From Streptomonospora sp. PA3 (GTDB lineage Bacteria; Actinomycetota; Actinomycetes; Streptosporangiales; Streptosporangiaceae), in contig NZ_VTZW01000020.1 of assembly GCF_009728995.1 (NCBI RefSeq), positions 1-64,000 on the forward strand: a stretch of DNA of 64,000 nucleotides. Reading direction: 5' to 3'. The notes below the pieces were generated by a model. That model made no database searches and was not told the DNA's origin. It worked only from the letters and a program-made list of their open reading frames with translations. This document shows positions 1 through 9,038 of the stretch, piece after piece. Position 1 is the stretch's first letter. Each line of letters starts with the position of its first letter. The position numbers and the translations under genes are program-made.

Positions 1-227
1 CCCTCCCCGACCGGAAAGAAACCTTTCCACACCCCGCCATGCGACAGGGCGTCCTATCCGGTATTAGACCGGGTTTCCCCGGCTTATCCCGGAGTCGGGG
101 GCAGGTTGCTCACGTGTTACTCACCCGTTCGCCGCTCGTGTACCCCGAAGGGCCTTACCGCTCGACTTGCATGTGTTAAGCACGCCGCCAGCGTTCGTCC
201 TGAGCCAGGATCAAACTCTCCATCAAA
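1..227 (-). rRNA. rrs: 16S ribosomal RNA, 5' end only
   Basis: Read on the minus strand, positions 220-160 give the universal 16S 5' sequence (AGAGTTTGATCCTGGCTCAG followed by GACGAACGCTGGCGGC), and the rest runs on with helix-6/8 type 16S sequence to base 1. Only about the first 227 nt of the gene are in the window; the remainder and any 23S/5S lie beyond base 1. The 5' end is placed at about 227 by analogy with mature actinobacterial 16S termini, so it is good to a few bases. Confidence 0.97.
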
Positions 228-640
228 GGTCTGAACCCTGACACGACCCGGAAAAACCCACCCGACCGCGCAAACCGCGACCGAGAGGCGAACCCGGGCC
301 CATCAAAGGAACCCCGGAACCACACCCCACACAGGGGGGCTGGTCCCACGGGGCCAAAACAAACTTGGCACAAAGTTGAACACGCGCTGTTGAGTTCTCA
401 AGAAGCAACCGCTCATCCGGCACAAGCCCGAACCCGCCAACCGGCAGGCTCCCCAGGCTCTTCCCAAGAGACGGAATCTCCCCGCGGATTTCGGTCTTCG
501 TCGCCTTCCCCGTGGAGAAGACCGGACCGTTCCGCGTTCTTTCTCCACTCTACCGGCTGCCGCGAGTGCTCGTGACCGTTCCGGCGAAGTCGAGTGGAGG
601 CCCGACCCGCCCGCCGATCGTTGTCGGCGTTCGTTGCGTC
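228..640 (-). promoter_or_regulatory. rRNA operon leader and probable promoter region
   Basis: About 570 bases between the 16S 5' end and pcrA carry no convincing gene. The stretch holds the leader motif at 371-409 and two copies of CCTTTGATGG (minus strand), one just at the 16S end and one about 80 bases upstream, which may belong to the processing stem. A weak minus-strand -10-like TAGAGT lies at 548-553 with only a poor -35 (TCACGA) 17 bases upstream. The exact promoters cannot be fixed by eye. Confidence 0.5.
371..409 (-). promoter_or_regulatory. Conserved rrn leader element (boxA-like/processing region)
   Basis: On the minus strand this reads CTTGAGAACTCAACAGCGCG, a motif typical of actinobacterial 16S leaders and linked to antitermination and RNase III processing. 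It lies about 150 nt upstream of the 16S 5' end, as expected. The match to the family consensus is from memory, not from a search. Confidence 0.65.
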
Positions 641-798
641 GGTGTTTCCATCGTACAGGCCCCGAGACGGTGCCCGGTACGTTCCGTGATCCCGACCCGG
701 CCGCCGGCGGCCGGTCTTCCCGGCTGCCGCGCCCCCGGCCTCCGGGCCGCGCCGGGCACAGCCGCGCGGAACCGTGCGACGCCCTGCGAACCGCGCCC

Positions 799-3150
799 TC
801 AGAGCCGCTCGATCGGCGCGTACTTCACCACGAGGTCCTTCTCGCCGATGTCCGCGCCGAAGTCGATGCGCGCCCGGGTCTGCCCGCCCACGCCGTCGAC
901 GAGCAGCACGGTGCCCATGCCGAAGGAGTCGTGGTTGACCTTGTCGCCGGGACTGAGCGAGGGCACCTCGCTCTTCGCCTTGCGCGAGGGCGCCGGGGCG
1001 GCCCGCCCGCGCGGATGCGCCGCGGCCGCCGCCATCGCCGACGCCGCCCGGCGCCAGTCGACGAGCTCGGCCGGGACCTCGTCGAGGAAGCGCGACGGCG
1101 GGTTGAACGACGGTGCGCCCCACGCGCTGCGCACGGCGGAGCGGGTCAGATACAGCCGCTCCTGGGCGCGGGTGATGCCCACGTAGGCCAGGCGCCGCTC
1201 CTCCTCCAGCTCCGCCTTTTCGCCCAGCGTGCGCATGTGGGGGAAGACGCCGTCCTCCATGCCGGTCAGGAACACGACGGGGAACTCCAGTCCCTTGGCG
1301 GCGTGCAGCGTCATCAGCGTCACGACGCCGCCGGAGTCGTCCGCGTCGGGGATCTGGTCGGTGTCGGCCACCAGCGACACCTGCTCCAGGAAGTCGACGA
1401 GCGTGGGCTCGGGCACCGCCGCCTGCTGTTGGGCGCCCTCCTCCCGGGCGCCCTCGCCGCCGGCCGCGCCGCCCGCCGGCGCGCCGGGCTCGTCGTCTGC
1501 CGCGGCCTCCTGCGGTGCGGGCTCCTCCTCGTACAGCGGCCCGGTGAAGGTGTTCTCGAACTCGCGCGCGACCTCGACGAACTCCTCCAGGTTCTCCGCC
1601 CGGCTCTCGTCCTGCAGGTCCTTGGAGTTGGCCAGTTCGGAGAGGTACCCGGTGCGCTCCAGCACCGCCTCGACCACCTCCGAAGGCGAGCCGTCCGCGG
1701 CGACGCCGCGCAGGTCCTCCAGCAGCGCCACGAAGTCCTGGACCGCGTTCAGCGAGCGCTTGGCCATCCCGATCTCGTCGGCCCGGCGCAGTGCACGCGC
1801 GAAGGAGATCCGCTCCCGCGCCGCGAACAACTCGATCGTCTCCTCGGCGCGGTCGCCGATGCCCCGCTTGGGCACGTTGAGGATCCGCCGCAGGCTGACG
1901 GTGTCCTCCGGGTTGGCCAGTACGCGCAGGTAGGCCAGGATGTCGCGGATCTCCTTGCGCTCGTAGAAGCGCACTCCGCCGACGATCTTGTAGGGCAGCC
2001 CCGTGCGGATGAACACGTCCTCGAAGACGCGGGACTGGGCGTTGGTCCGGTAGAACACCGCCACCTCGCCCGGCGTGACGGCGCCCTCGTCGGTCAGCTT
2101 GTCGATCTCCTCGACGACGAAGGCCGCCTCTTCGTGTTCGTTGTCGGCGACATAGCCGACGATGGACGGCCCCTCGCCCTGCTGCGACCACAGGTTCTTG
2201 GCCGGGCGGTCGGGGTTGCGCTCGATCACGGCGTTGGCCGCGGTGAGGATGTTCTGCGTCGAGCGGTAGTTCTGCTCCAGCAGGATGGTCCGGGCCTGCG
2301 GGTAGTCGCGCTCGAACTCCAGGATGTTGCGGATGGTGGCGCCGCGGAAGGCGTAGATCGACTGGTCGGCGTCGCCCACCACGCACAGCTCCGAGGCCGG
2401 CACGGCCGCGCCGGGGTCGTCCTCGCCCACCAGCAGCCGCACCAGCTCGTATTGAGCGTGGTTGGTGTCCTGGTACTCGTCGACCAGGACATGGCGGAAG
2501 CGCCGCCGGTAGTGCTCGGCGACGTCGGGGAACATCTGCAGCAGGTTGACGGCGACCATGATCAGGTCGTCGAAGTCCATCGCACCGGCCTCGTGCAGGC
2601 GCTGCTGGTACAGCGCATAGGCCTCGGCGAGCTTCTTCTCCTGCTCGCTCTGCGCCTGCTCGGCGAAGGTGTCGTAGTCCACGAGCTCGTTCTTGAGGTT
2701 GGACACCTGCGCGGAGAAGGACTTGGGCGGGAAGCGCTTGGGGTCGAGGTCCAGCTCCTTGCACACGAGCTGCATCAGCCGCCGGGAGTCCGCGGCGTCG
2801 TAGATGGTGAACCCGCTGGGGTAGCCCAGCCGCCCGGCCTCGCGGCGCAGGATGCGCACGCACGCGGAGTGGAACGTCATCACCCACATGGCACCGGCGA
2901 TCCGGCCGCCCAGCAGCGCCTCGATGCGCTCCTTCATCTCGGCGGCGGCCTTGTTGGTGAAGGTGATCGCCAGGACCTCGCCCGGACGGGCTCCGCGTGC
3001 GGCGAGGAGGTAGGCGATGCGGTGGGTGAGCACCCGCGTCTTGCCGGAGCCCGCACCCGCGACGATCAGCAGCGGGCTGCCGGCGTGGGTGACGGCTTCG
3101 CGCTGCGGGGCGTTGAGACCTTCGAGAAGCTGCTCTTGGGAGGACGACAC
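799..3150 (-). CDS. pcrA: ATP-dependent DNA helicase PcrA (UvrD/Rep family)
   Basis: A 783-residue SF1A 3'-5' DNA helicase that unwinds DNA in repair and replication restart and strips RecA from DNA. The Walker A motif AGAGSGKT is at residues 31-38, the motif II box DEYQD at 225-229, and the late motif TLHAAKGLEFPVVFLTG is present in the C-terminal half. Length is normal for actinobacterial PcrA. A non-conserved Ala/Glu-rich insert sits at about residues 535-575, and the C-terminal tail (SPGDKVNHDSFGMGTV) is the Tudor-like domain that contacts RNA polymerase in PcrA/UvrD. The GTG start at 3150 is used because the conserved N-terminus (LNAPQREAV) begins right after it and a G-rich Shine-Dalgarno lies upstream. 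It reads in the same direction as the 16S gene downstream. Confidence 0.97.
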   Translation of the reverse strand: MSSSQEQLLEGLNAPQREAVTHAGSPLLIVAGAGSGKTRVLTHRIAYLLAARGARPGEVLAITFTNKAAAEMKERIEALLGGRIAGAMWVMTFHSACVRILRREAGRLGYPSGFTIYDAADSRRLMQLVCKELDLDPKRFPPKSFSAQVSNLKNELVDYDTFAEQAQSEQEKKLAEAYALYQQRLHEAGAMDFDDLIMVAVNLLQMFPDVAEHYRRRFRHVLVDEYQDTNHAQYELVRLLVGEDDPGAAVPASELCVVGDADQSIYAFRGATIRNILEFERDYPQARTILLEQNYRSTQNILTAANAVIERNPDRPAKNLWSQQGEGPSIVGYVADNEHEEAAFVVEEIDKLTDEGAVTPGEVAVFYRTNAQSRVFEDVFIRTGLPYKIVGGVRFYERKEIRDILAYLRVLANPEDTVSLRRILNVPKRGIGDRAEETIELFAARERISFARALRRADEIGMAKRSLNAVQDFVALLEDLRGVAADGSPSEVVEAVLERTGYLSELANSKDLQDESRAENLEEFVEVAREFENTFTGPLYEEEPAPQEAAADDEPGAPAGGAAGGEGAREEGAQQQAAVPEPTLVDFLEQVSLVADTDQIPDADDSGGVVTLMTLHAAKGLEFPVVFLTGMEDGVFPHMRTLGEKAELEEERRLAYVGITRAQERLYLTRSAVRSAWGAPSFNPPSRFLDEVPAELVDWRRAASAMAAAAAHPRGRAAPAPSRKAKSEVPSLSPGDKVNHDSFGMGTVLLVDGVGGQTRARIDFGADIGEKDLVVKYAPIERL

Positions 3151-3284
3151 GTCCCCCAGGTTACGGCGGTCGACCGGTGTCCGTATCCGCTCCCGGGTGC
3201 GCCGGTTCCCGGGCCGGGTCGGCCGCTCGCCGGGCCGTCGGTAGCGTCGGGCGAGGGAGCGCGAGAGGAGAGGGGGACGCGCCG

Positions 3285-3992
3285 ATGCCGGCCGCCATCG
3301 GGCTGTACCGGGCCATCGCGGTGCTCGCTGCCGCCGCCGGGATCGCGCTGGAGCTGGCCCGCTCCCAGTCGCCGCACCCCTTCGTCTTCTTCACCGTGCA
3401 GAGCAACGCCCTGCTGGCGGTGTGCTTCGCGTTCGCCGCGTGGTCGGCCTGGCGCCGCCGGGCGGGCCCGCCCGGCGGCCTCAAGGGCGCGGTCACCCTC
3501 TACATCCTCATCACCGGCCTGGTCTTCAACCTGATCCTGGCCGACGCGCCCACGCAGGCGCCGCCCGCCGGCGCCGGGCGGATCGCCGGCGAGTCGTGGT
3601 GGACCGTGGACTCCAGCGACCTGCTGCATGCGGTGACGCCCATCATGGCCGCCGCCGACTTCCTGCTGTTCGACCGGCACGGGCGGATGCGCTGGTACCA
3701 CGCGGCCGTGTGGCTGGCCTATCCGCTGGCCTACGCCGTGTTCACCACGCTCCGGGGCGCCCTCCTCCCCGGAGCGGGCTACCCCTACTTCTTCGTCGAC
3801 GTATCGCTGCTGGGCTACGCCGGGCTGCTGCGCAGCGTGCTCGCTTACGGCACCGCGTTCCTGGCGCTGGGTGCGGTGCTGGTGGCCCTCGACCGGCTGC
3901 TGGGCGCGCCGGCGCCCGAGCGGGTCCTGGCGCGGGTGCGCGGTGAGCGGGCCGCGCAGACGGCGGCCGCCGCCGTATCGGGTGTCCGCTGA
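3285..3992 (+). CDS. Pr6Pr-like integral membrane protein
   Basis: A 235-residue protein with about six hydrophobic helices, starting with an uncleaved N-terminal helix. The segments FFTVQSNALLAV, ILITGLVFNLIL and the WLAYPLAYAVFTTLRG...YPYFFVD block are characteristic of the Pr6Pr/FAR-17a-AIG1-like membrane family, whose bacterial role is not established. I chose the ATG at 3285 because it has an AGAGGAGAGGGGG ribosome site and begins the first helix; an in-frame upstream ATG at 3177 would add 36 non-hydrophobic residues and overlap the pcrA promoter region. It stands alone between divergent pcrA and the co-directional nucleoside hydrolase. Confidence 0.82.
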   Translation: MPAAIGLYRAIAVLAAAAGIALELARSQSPHPFVFFTVQSNALLAVCFAFAAWSAWRRRAGPPGGLKGAVTLYILITGLVFNLILADAPTQAPPAGAGRIAGESWWTVDSSDLLHAVTPIMAAADFLLFDRHGRMRWYHAAVWLAYPLAYAVFTTLRGALLPGAGYPYFFVDVSLLGYAGLLRSVLAYGTAFLALGAVLVALDRLLGAPAPERVLARVRGERAAQTAAAAVSGVR

Positions 3993-4109
3993 CCGCAGGC
4001 GCGGCCCGCCGCCGGTGTTGTCTAGGCTTGTCCGTGCAAATGCCCGCTTCGGCCGTGCGCATCGGGTGACGGCCGGCGCGGCGGGACGCGCGGCAGAAGG
4101 GTTACAGGG

Positions 4110-5042
4110 GTGCGAATCTACGTCGACTGCGATCCGGGGATCGACGACGCGTTGGCGCTGGCCTACCTGACGGCCGAGTCCGACGTCGAGCTGGTGGGCG
4201 TGGGTTCGGTCTTCGGCAACAACTTCGTGGAGACGACCACGGACAACGCGCTGCGGCTGCTCGAACTCTACGGCCGCCCGGAGGTGCCGGTGGCGCGCGG
4301 CACGGGGCGCGCGCTGGCCCAGCCGCCGCGGGCGGCCAAGGCCGTGCACGGCGAGAACGGGCTGGGCGATGTGGAGCTGCCCGAGCCCGCCGCCGCACCG
4401 GTGGAGCAGTCGGCGGCCGAACTGCTGGTGGATCGCGCACGGTCGGCTCCGGGAACCGTCGACGTGCTGGCACTGGGGCCGCTGACCAATCTGGCCCTGG
4501 CGCTGAGCATCGAGCCGGCGCTGCCCGAGCTGCTGGGGCGCGTGGTGATCATGGGCGGGGCCGTTCGCCACCCCGGCAACACCACGCCCTGGGCGGAGGC
4601 CAACATCGCCGCCGACCCGGAGGCCGCTGAGGCCGTGCTGGGGGCCGGGTTCGACGCCGCACTGGTCGCGCTCGACGTCACGATGCGCACCGTGGCGACC
4701 GGCGCCTGGCTGGACGGGCTGTCGGGGATCGCCGGCCGCCGGGCGCAGACGACGGCGGAGTTCCTGCGGTTCTACACCGACTGGTACACGCGGGTGTTCG
4801 GGGTGCGCCAGTGCGCCATGCACGACCCGCTGGCCGCCGCGGTCCTGCTCGACCGCGAACTGGTGACCGACGCCGAGGAGATCCCGGTGCGCGTGGAGCT
4901 GCGGGGCGAGTACACCCGCGGCCAGACCATCGCCGACCTGCGCCCCAACCGCGACCTCGGCGACCAGCGCCCGGCGGTGACCCTGGTGGGCGGCGTCGAC
5001 GGCGACGCGTTCTTCAAACGCATGACCGACGCCCTGCGCTGA
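4110..5042 (+). CDS. Inosine-uridine-preferring nucleoside hydrolase family protein
   Basis: A 310-residue hydrolase expected to cleave the N-glycosidic bond of ribonucleosides in purine/pyrimidine salvage, in the cytoplasm. The family signature VDCDPGIDDALAL is at residues 5-17, giving the Ca2+-binding aspartates D8, D12 and D13. The later conserved blocks GPLTNLALAL, NIAADPEAA and CAMHDPLAAA (the catalytic-side HD pair) are all present. The GTG start at 4110 places the signature at the correct distance from the N-terminus. The base or sugar preference cannot be read from sequence. The gene is convergent with the response regulator; the 94-base gap between them is filled by a hairpin repeat. 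Confidence 0.93.
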   Translation: MRIYVDCDPGIDDALALAYLTAESDVELVGVGSVFGNNFVETTTDNALRLLELYGRPEVPVARGTGRALAQPPRAAKAVHGENGLGDVELPEPAAAPVEQSAAELLVDRARSAPGTVDVLALGPLTNLALALSIEPALPELLGRVVIMGGAVRHPGNTTPWAEANIAADPEAAEAVLGAGFDAALVALDVTMRTVATGAWLDGLSGIAGRRAQTTAEFLRFYTDWYTRVFGVRQCAMHDPLAAAVLLDRELVTDAEEIPVRVELRGEYTRGQTIADLRPNRDLGDQRPAVTLVGGVDGDAFFKRMTDALR

Positions 5043-5053
5043 GCCCCTTACCT

Positions 5054-5120
5054 GGCGGCGGTCTTGTACCCAGCGTCATTGTGAGCGATCGCAAGCGACT
5101 CCAGGTACAGGATCGCCGCC
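5054..5120. repeat. Hairpin repeat P1 (loop contains TTGTGAGCG), possible bidirectional terminator
   Basis: Two 17-base arms (5054-5070 and 5104-5120) pair with only two mismatches, both G-U compatible in one RNA strand, around a 33-base interior. The outer arm carries TCTTGTACC and the interior carries TTGTGAGCG and CAAG. The same layout recurs at 55926-55986. Here it lies between two convergent stop codons (5042 and 5136), a place that suits a two-way terminator, but conservation of the loop suggests a mobile or protein-binding element instead. Confidence 0.75.
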
Positions 5121-5135
5121 GAATCGGGGGGCCGC

Positions 5136-5876
5136 CTACACCAGCCGGCGCGCCGTGGCCCAGCGGCTGAGTTCGTGGCGGTTGGAGAGCTGGAGTTTGC
5201 GCAGGACCGAGGAGACGTGGGTCTCGACCGTCTTCACCGAGATGAACAGCTCCTTGGCGACTTCCTTGTAGGCGTAGCCGCGGGCGATGAGCCGCAGCAC
5301 CTCGCGTTCGCGCTGGGTGAGCCGGTCCAGTTCGGGGTCCATGGGCGGGGCGTCGGTGGCCGAGAACGCGTCGAGGACGAATCCGGCCAGGCGCGGGGAG
5401 AAGACGGCGTCGCCGTCGGCGACGCGGACGATGGCGTCGGCGAGCTCGCGGCCGGAGATGGTCTTGGTGACGTAGCCGCGGGCCCCGCCCCGGACGACTC
5501 CGATGACGTCCTCGGCGGCGTCGGAGACCGACAGCGCGAGGAACCGGATCTCGGGGTTGCGGGGCAGGATGCGGCGCAGGACCTCGCTGCCGCCCCCGCC
5601 GGGCAGGTGGACGTCCAGCAGCACCAGGTCCGGCCGCTTCTCGGTGATGACCTCGACGGCGCTGTCGACGTCGCCGGCCTCGCCGATGACGTCGACGGCG
5701 TCGCCGAGCTCGCCGCGGACCCCGCTGCGGAACAGCCGGTGGTCGTCCACGATCACGACGCGGGGCGGGGTGCCGGACTCGGCGAATCCAGGGGGGTTCT
5801 CGCCCGTGCTCTCGCCGATGTTCTCGCCGATGTTCTCGCCGGTGCTCTCGTCTGCCACACCAGGGACTCTACCCAC
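5136..5876 (-). CDS. LuxR/NarL-family response regulator
   Basis: A 246-residue two-component regulator. The receiver domain spans about residues 38-155 with the acidic pair DD at 44-45, phosphoacceptor D88 in LVLLDVHLP, and the switch Thr/Lys region (ALSVSD...GYVTKT). The C-terminal LuxR helix-turn-helix is clear: LTQREREVLRLIARG followed by VAKELFISVKTVETHVSSVLRKL. The region before the receiver is odd: residues 10-27 are a near-tandem repeat of GEN/GES units encoded by 15-18 bp DNA repeats, which is either an unstructured tail or upstream DNA. A second GTG at 5858 would remove only six residues. It lies 70 bases downstream of its probable partner kinase on the same strand. Confidence 0.93.
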   Translation of the reverse strand: MGRVPGVADESTGENIGENIGESTGENPPGFAESGTPPRVVIVDDHRLFRSGVRGELGDAVDVIGEAGDVDSAVEVITEKRPDLVLLDVHLPGGGGSEVLRRILPRNPEIRFLALSVSDAAEDVIGVVRGGARGYVTKTISGRELADAIVRVADGDAVFSPRLAGFVLDAFSATDAPPMDPELDRLTQREREVLRLIARGYAYKEVAKELFISVKTVETHVSSVLRKLQLSNRHELSRWATARRLV

Positions 5877-5946
5877 GGCGCCCCCGCCGCGGGCATCACG
5901 TGCCCGGGTCCGGCCACACCCGGCCGTGCGCGGCCGCTACCCGCCG

Positions 5947-7182
5947 CTACCCGGCCGGCTCCTGGCGGCGCGGCATCCGCAGCTGCACCTCCGTGCCCTC
6001 GCCGGGCGCGGTGCGGATGCGGGCGCTGCCGCCGTGGCGCTCCATGCGGCCGAGGATGGAGCCGCGCACGCCCATGCGGTCCTCGGGGACGGCGTCGAGG
6101 TCGAATCCGGCGCCGCGGTCGCGCACGAAGACGAGCACCTCCTCGGGATCGACCTCACCGAAGACCGAGATGGCGTCGCTGCCGGCGTACTTGGAGGCGT
6201 TGACCATGGCCTCGCGGGCGGCGCGCAGTTCGGCGTGGATGCCGTCGTCGATGGGGCAGTCGCCCACGCAGACCACCTCGATGGGTACTCCGTGCGTCTC
6301 CTCGACCTCGGCGGCCACCCGTTCCAGCGCCGCCTTGACCGTGGTCTCGGCGTCGGCGGGCCGCTGGTAGAGCCAGCTGCGCAGGGCGCGCTCCTGCACC
6401 CGGGCCAGGCGCTGCACCTCGCGCGGATCCTCGGCGCGGCGCTGGATGAGGGTGAGGGTGTGCAGCACGGAGTCGTGGATGTGGGCGGCCAGTTCGGCGC
6501 GCTCCTGGCTGCGGATGCGCTCGCGGCGCTCCTTGTCGCGCTCGCGCACCAGTCCGATGATCCACGGCGCGGCGATCAGGGAGATCCCGGCGATGATGGT
6601 GGCGGCGAAGGTGAGTCCGGCGCGGGCCTCGCTGAGCTGCTGCTGGAAGACGAGGAAGCCGATGGCGCCGATGACGACGAGCAGGATTCCGGCGCCGGTG
6701 CGGGCCCAGCTCTTGCTGCTCTGGGCCAGCACCGAGGTCGACATCCACTCCTCGCGCAGCGCCGGGTTGGCCTGCTGCCAGAGGATGGTGGCGCCGATCG
6801 CGCCGAAGATGATGAACCACAGGACCGGTTCGAACCAGCCGCCGAAGAGCAGGGCGAGCATGCCCAGGCCGCCGGCGAGTGCGCAGTAGGCGATCAACTG
6901 GCTGATGTCGCGGCCCTTGCGCCCGGCCTCGCTTTGCGGGTCCTCGCCGGCCGCCGGCGCATCGGCGTCCTCGGCGTCCTCGACGGGGACGAACAGCACC
7001 AGGACGATGTAGACGGCGATGCCGACCCCGCCGAAGCACAGGGCCAGCAGCGCCAGCCGGGTCACGACGGCGTCGATGCCCAGGTGCCGGGCCAGGCCCG
7101 CGCCAACGCCGGCGACCAGGCGTCCGCGGCGCGGGCGCACCAGCCGCGGCGTCTGCGCTGGGCGGCTCGCCGTCTCGGTCAC
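5947..7182 (-). CDS. PspC-domain sensor histidine kinase
   Basis: A 411-residue membrane kinase. Residues 12-68 form a PspC domain (RPRRGRLVAGVGAGLARHLG plus a hydrophobic helix), followed by four more helices at about 95-210. The DHp region is DesK-type, with His236 in AAHIHDSVLHTL. The ATPase domain carries the N-box REAMVNASKYAG and the G-box DRGAGFDLDAV. The PspC domain is a membrane stress module, so an envelope signal is the likely input. The GTG start at 7182 directly precedes the conserved PspC segment. The cognate regulator is downstream, and a second PspC protein starts divergently 278 bases away, suggesting shared control. Confidence 0.93.
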   Translation of the reverse strand: MTETASRPAQTPRLVRPRRGRLVAGVGAGLARHLGIDAVVTRLALLALCFGGVGIAVYIVLVLFVPVEDAEDADAPAAGEDPQSEAGRKGRDISQLIAYCALAGGLGMLALLFGGWFEPVLWFIIFGAIGATILWQQANPALREEWMSTSVLAQSSKSWARTGAGILLVVIGAIGFLVFQQQLSEARAGLTFAATIIAGISLIAAPWIIGLVRERDKERRERIRSQERAELAAHIHDSVLHTLTLIQRRAEDPREVQRLARVQERALRSWLYQRPADAETTVKAALERVAAEVEETHGVPIEVVCVGDCPIDDGIHAELRAAREAMVNASKYAGSDAISVFGEVDPEEVLVFVRDRGAGFDLDAVPEDRMGVRGSILGRMERHGGSARIRTAPGEGTEVQLRMPRRQEPAG

Positions 7183-7460
7183 CGTGTCCGTGCCTTCCCC
7201 CTACGAGCGTGCGCGCGCCGGACGCGCGCGTTCGGGGCGGTGCCGGCCGCGCCTCCTGCGGAAGGCGGCGCGGCCGTGCGCGCCCGTTCGACTCCAGGAT
7301 GCCTCTCCCGGCGTCTGCGCGGCATCAGGGACGTGCCCCCGGTCTTGCCGAGCGGCGTCTCAGGGTGGGGTCAGGGTCGTTCCCGATGGGCGCCGACGCA
7401 GGTGAGCGGGGAAGATGGGAGCATGCGGCAGACCTGTCGGCCGGGGACGGAAAGGGCGCG

Positions 7461-9038
7461 GTGAACGAGAGCGGGCGAGCAGAGGACGGCGCGGCGCGCG
7501 CCTCCGGTGCGGAGGACTCCGCGGCGGCGGACGCCCCTGCGTCGGAGGAAGCGCCCGTCGGTCCCGCCGCGGGCCCGCCTCCGCCGCCGGGCCCCGGCGA
7601 TGCGCCGGTGCGCCGGGAGCTGGCCCGCGACAACGAGCGCGGCCTGGTCACCGGGGTGTGCGCCGGCCTGGGCGCCTACACCGGGATCGACCCCGTCGTG
7701 TGGCGGGTGGGCTTCGCGATCACCGGCCTGGCCGGGTTCACCGGTGTGCTGCTGTATGTGGGCGCGTGGATGGCGATGCGCGACTCCGAGCGCGGCCCGG
7801 CGATGTTCGAGCAGCTGCTGAACCGGCGCATCGACGACCGGGCGGTGCCGGCCCTGCTGGGCCTGGGCGTGGCCGGGGCCGTGGCGCTGAGTTTGATCGG
7901 CGGGGTGGGCTGGGGGACCCTCATGCTCGCGACCCCGCTGATCCTGGGGGCACTGGTGGCCCACAACCGCGGCGTCGACCTGCGCCGCGTCTACCGGGAG
8001 CTCCCGGGGCTGCTGAAGTCGGGTGAGCCGCCGCCGGCCACCCCGGCGCCCGAGCCCAAGCCCGCCTACTACAACCCGGCCCAGCCCTGGGCGCAGGCTC
8101 CCCCGGGTCCGGTGGACCTGGCGGTGGTGGCGGGCGGCGAGCGCGCGGGCGGTGCGGACGCGGCACCGCGGCAGGAGGCCGCGCCGCCCGAGGCCGATAC
8201 CGCGGGCGGCGGGGGCGCCGCCTGCCGTCCGCCCTTCGCCGGGACCGGCCGGCTGGAGCGCAGGCTCGCCGCGCGGGAGCGCCGCCGGCAGCGCAGGTAC
8301 CGGCGCCGGGCCGCACGGGGGGTGCGGCTGCTCGGCTTCGTGTGGTGGGCGATCGTCGCGGCGGCCGCGATCACCCTCGGCGCGACGTCCACCCCGGTGG
8401 TCGAGGCGCTGCTGGGCCCGAGCACCGGTCCGATCTTCCTCGGGAGTGTGGTCGTGATCGTGGGGATCGCCGCCGTAGTGGGGACCTGGGTCGGCGACCC
8501 GCGCGGCCTCATCGCCGTCGGGACGGTGGCGGCGGTGCTGCTGGTGGCTTCGGCCGCGGTGGACCTGTCGAGCCTGCGCCTGGGTGCGACGCACTGGCGC
8601 CCGGACTCCGCGGCGGCGGCCGCAGGCCCGTATGCGCTGACCGGCGGCCATGGGCGGCTGGACCTGACGCGGCTGCCGCTGGAGCCGGGGCAGCGGGTGG
8701 AGGTCGGCGCCGAGGTCGCCTTCGGCGGGATGACCGTGCTGGTTCCCCGCGACGCCCGGGTCGAGGTGCGCGGCCGGGCCGCGTTCGGGGAGATCCGCAT
8801 CGGCGACACGGTGCGCTGGGGTACGGGACTGGACGTGCGCCGCACGCTGGAACCGGCGGGCGCCTCCGCGGCGGCGGGCAGCGGCGCCGGCGGGCAGCGG
8901 ATCGACCGCGGCGCGGACGGCGGCCGGGAGCGGCCCTCGGGCGGGGACCGGGAGCAGGAGGCGGGTGAGCCGCCGGTACTCGTGGTCGATCTGGTCTCCC
9001 GTGTTGGCGACATGGAGGTGCGGCGTGCGCCGTCGTAG
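7461..9038 (+). CDS. PspC domain protein with LiaF-like C-terminal domain
   Basis: A 525-residue membrane protein. After a disordered acidic/Pro-rich tail (about 1-50) comes a PspC domain (RELARDNERGLVTGVCAGLG, then a helix ending GAWMAMRDSERGP), two helices near 125-170, a Pro/Ala-rich linker, three helices near 290-380, and a C-terminal beta-rich domain (about 400-520) with GGHGRLDLTRLPL, AFGGMTVLVPRDARVEVRG and AAFGEIRIGD. That last domain resembles the C-terminal domain of LiaF-type cell-wall stress proteins. I chose GTG 7461 because it has an upstream GGAAAGG and matches the start of codon-biased sequence; in-frame GTGs further upstream have no site. LiaF-type proteins restrain a cognate kinase, so it may modulate the divergent PspC kinase. 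Confidence 0.85.
   Translation: MNESGRAEDGAARASGAEDSAAADAPASEEAPVGPAAGPPPPPGPGDAPVRRELARDNERGLVTGVCAGLGAYTGIDPVVWRVGFAITGLAGFTGVLLYVGAWMAMRDSERGPAMFEQLLNRRIDDRAVPALLGLGVAGAVALSLIGGVGWGTLMLATPLILGALVAHNRGVDLRRVYRELPGLLKSGEPPPATPAPEPKPAYYNPAQPWAQAPPGPVDLAVVAGGERAGGADAAPRQEAAPPEADTAGGGGAACRPPFAGTGRLERRLAARERRRQRRYRRRAARGVRLLGFVWWAIVAAAAITLGATSTPVVEALLGPSTGPIFLGSVVVIVGIAAVVGTWVGDPRGLIAVGTVAAVLLVASAAVDLSSLRLGATHWRPDSAAAAAGPYALTGGHGRLDLTRLPLEPGQRVEVGAEVAFGGMTVLVPRDARVEVRGRAAFGEIRIGDTVRWGTGLDVRRTLEPAGASAAAGSGAGGQRIDRGADGGRERPSGGDREQEAGEPPVLVVDLVSRVGDMEVRRAPS

Noticed and set aside
413-2887. 824-residue frame overlapping pcrA in another phase
   Set aside because: High-GC shadow frame: Arg/Ala/Gly-rich peptide without domains, fully inside a certain gene.
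5071-5103. True LacI/lac operator inside hairpin P1
   Set aside because: Only the TTGTGAGCG half matches, the site is between two convergent stop codons and no LacI-type gene is near; kept only as a remark on the repeat.
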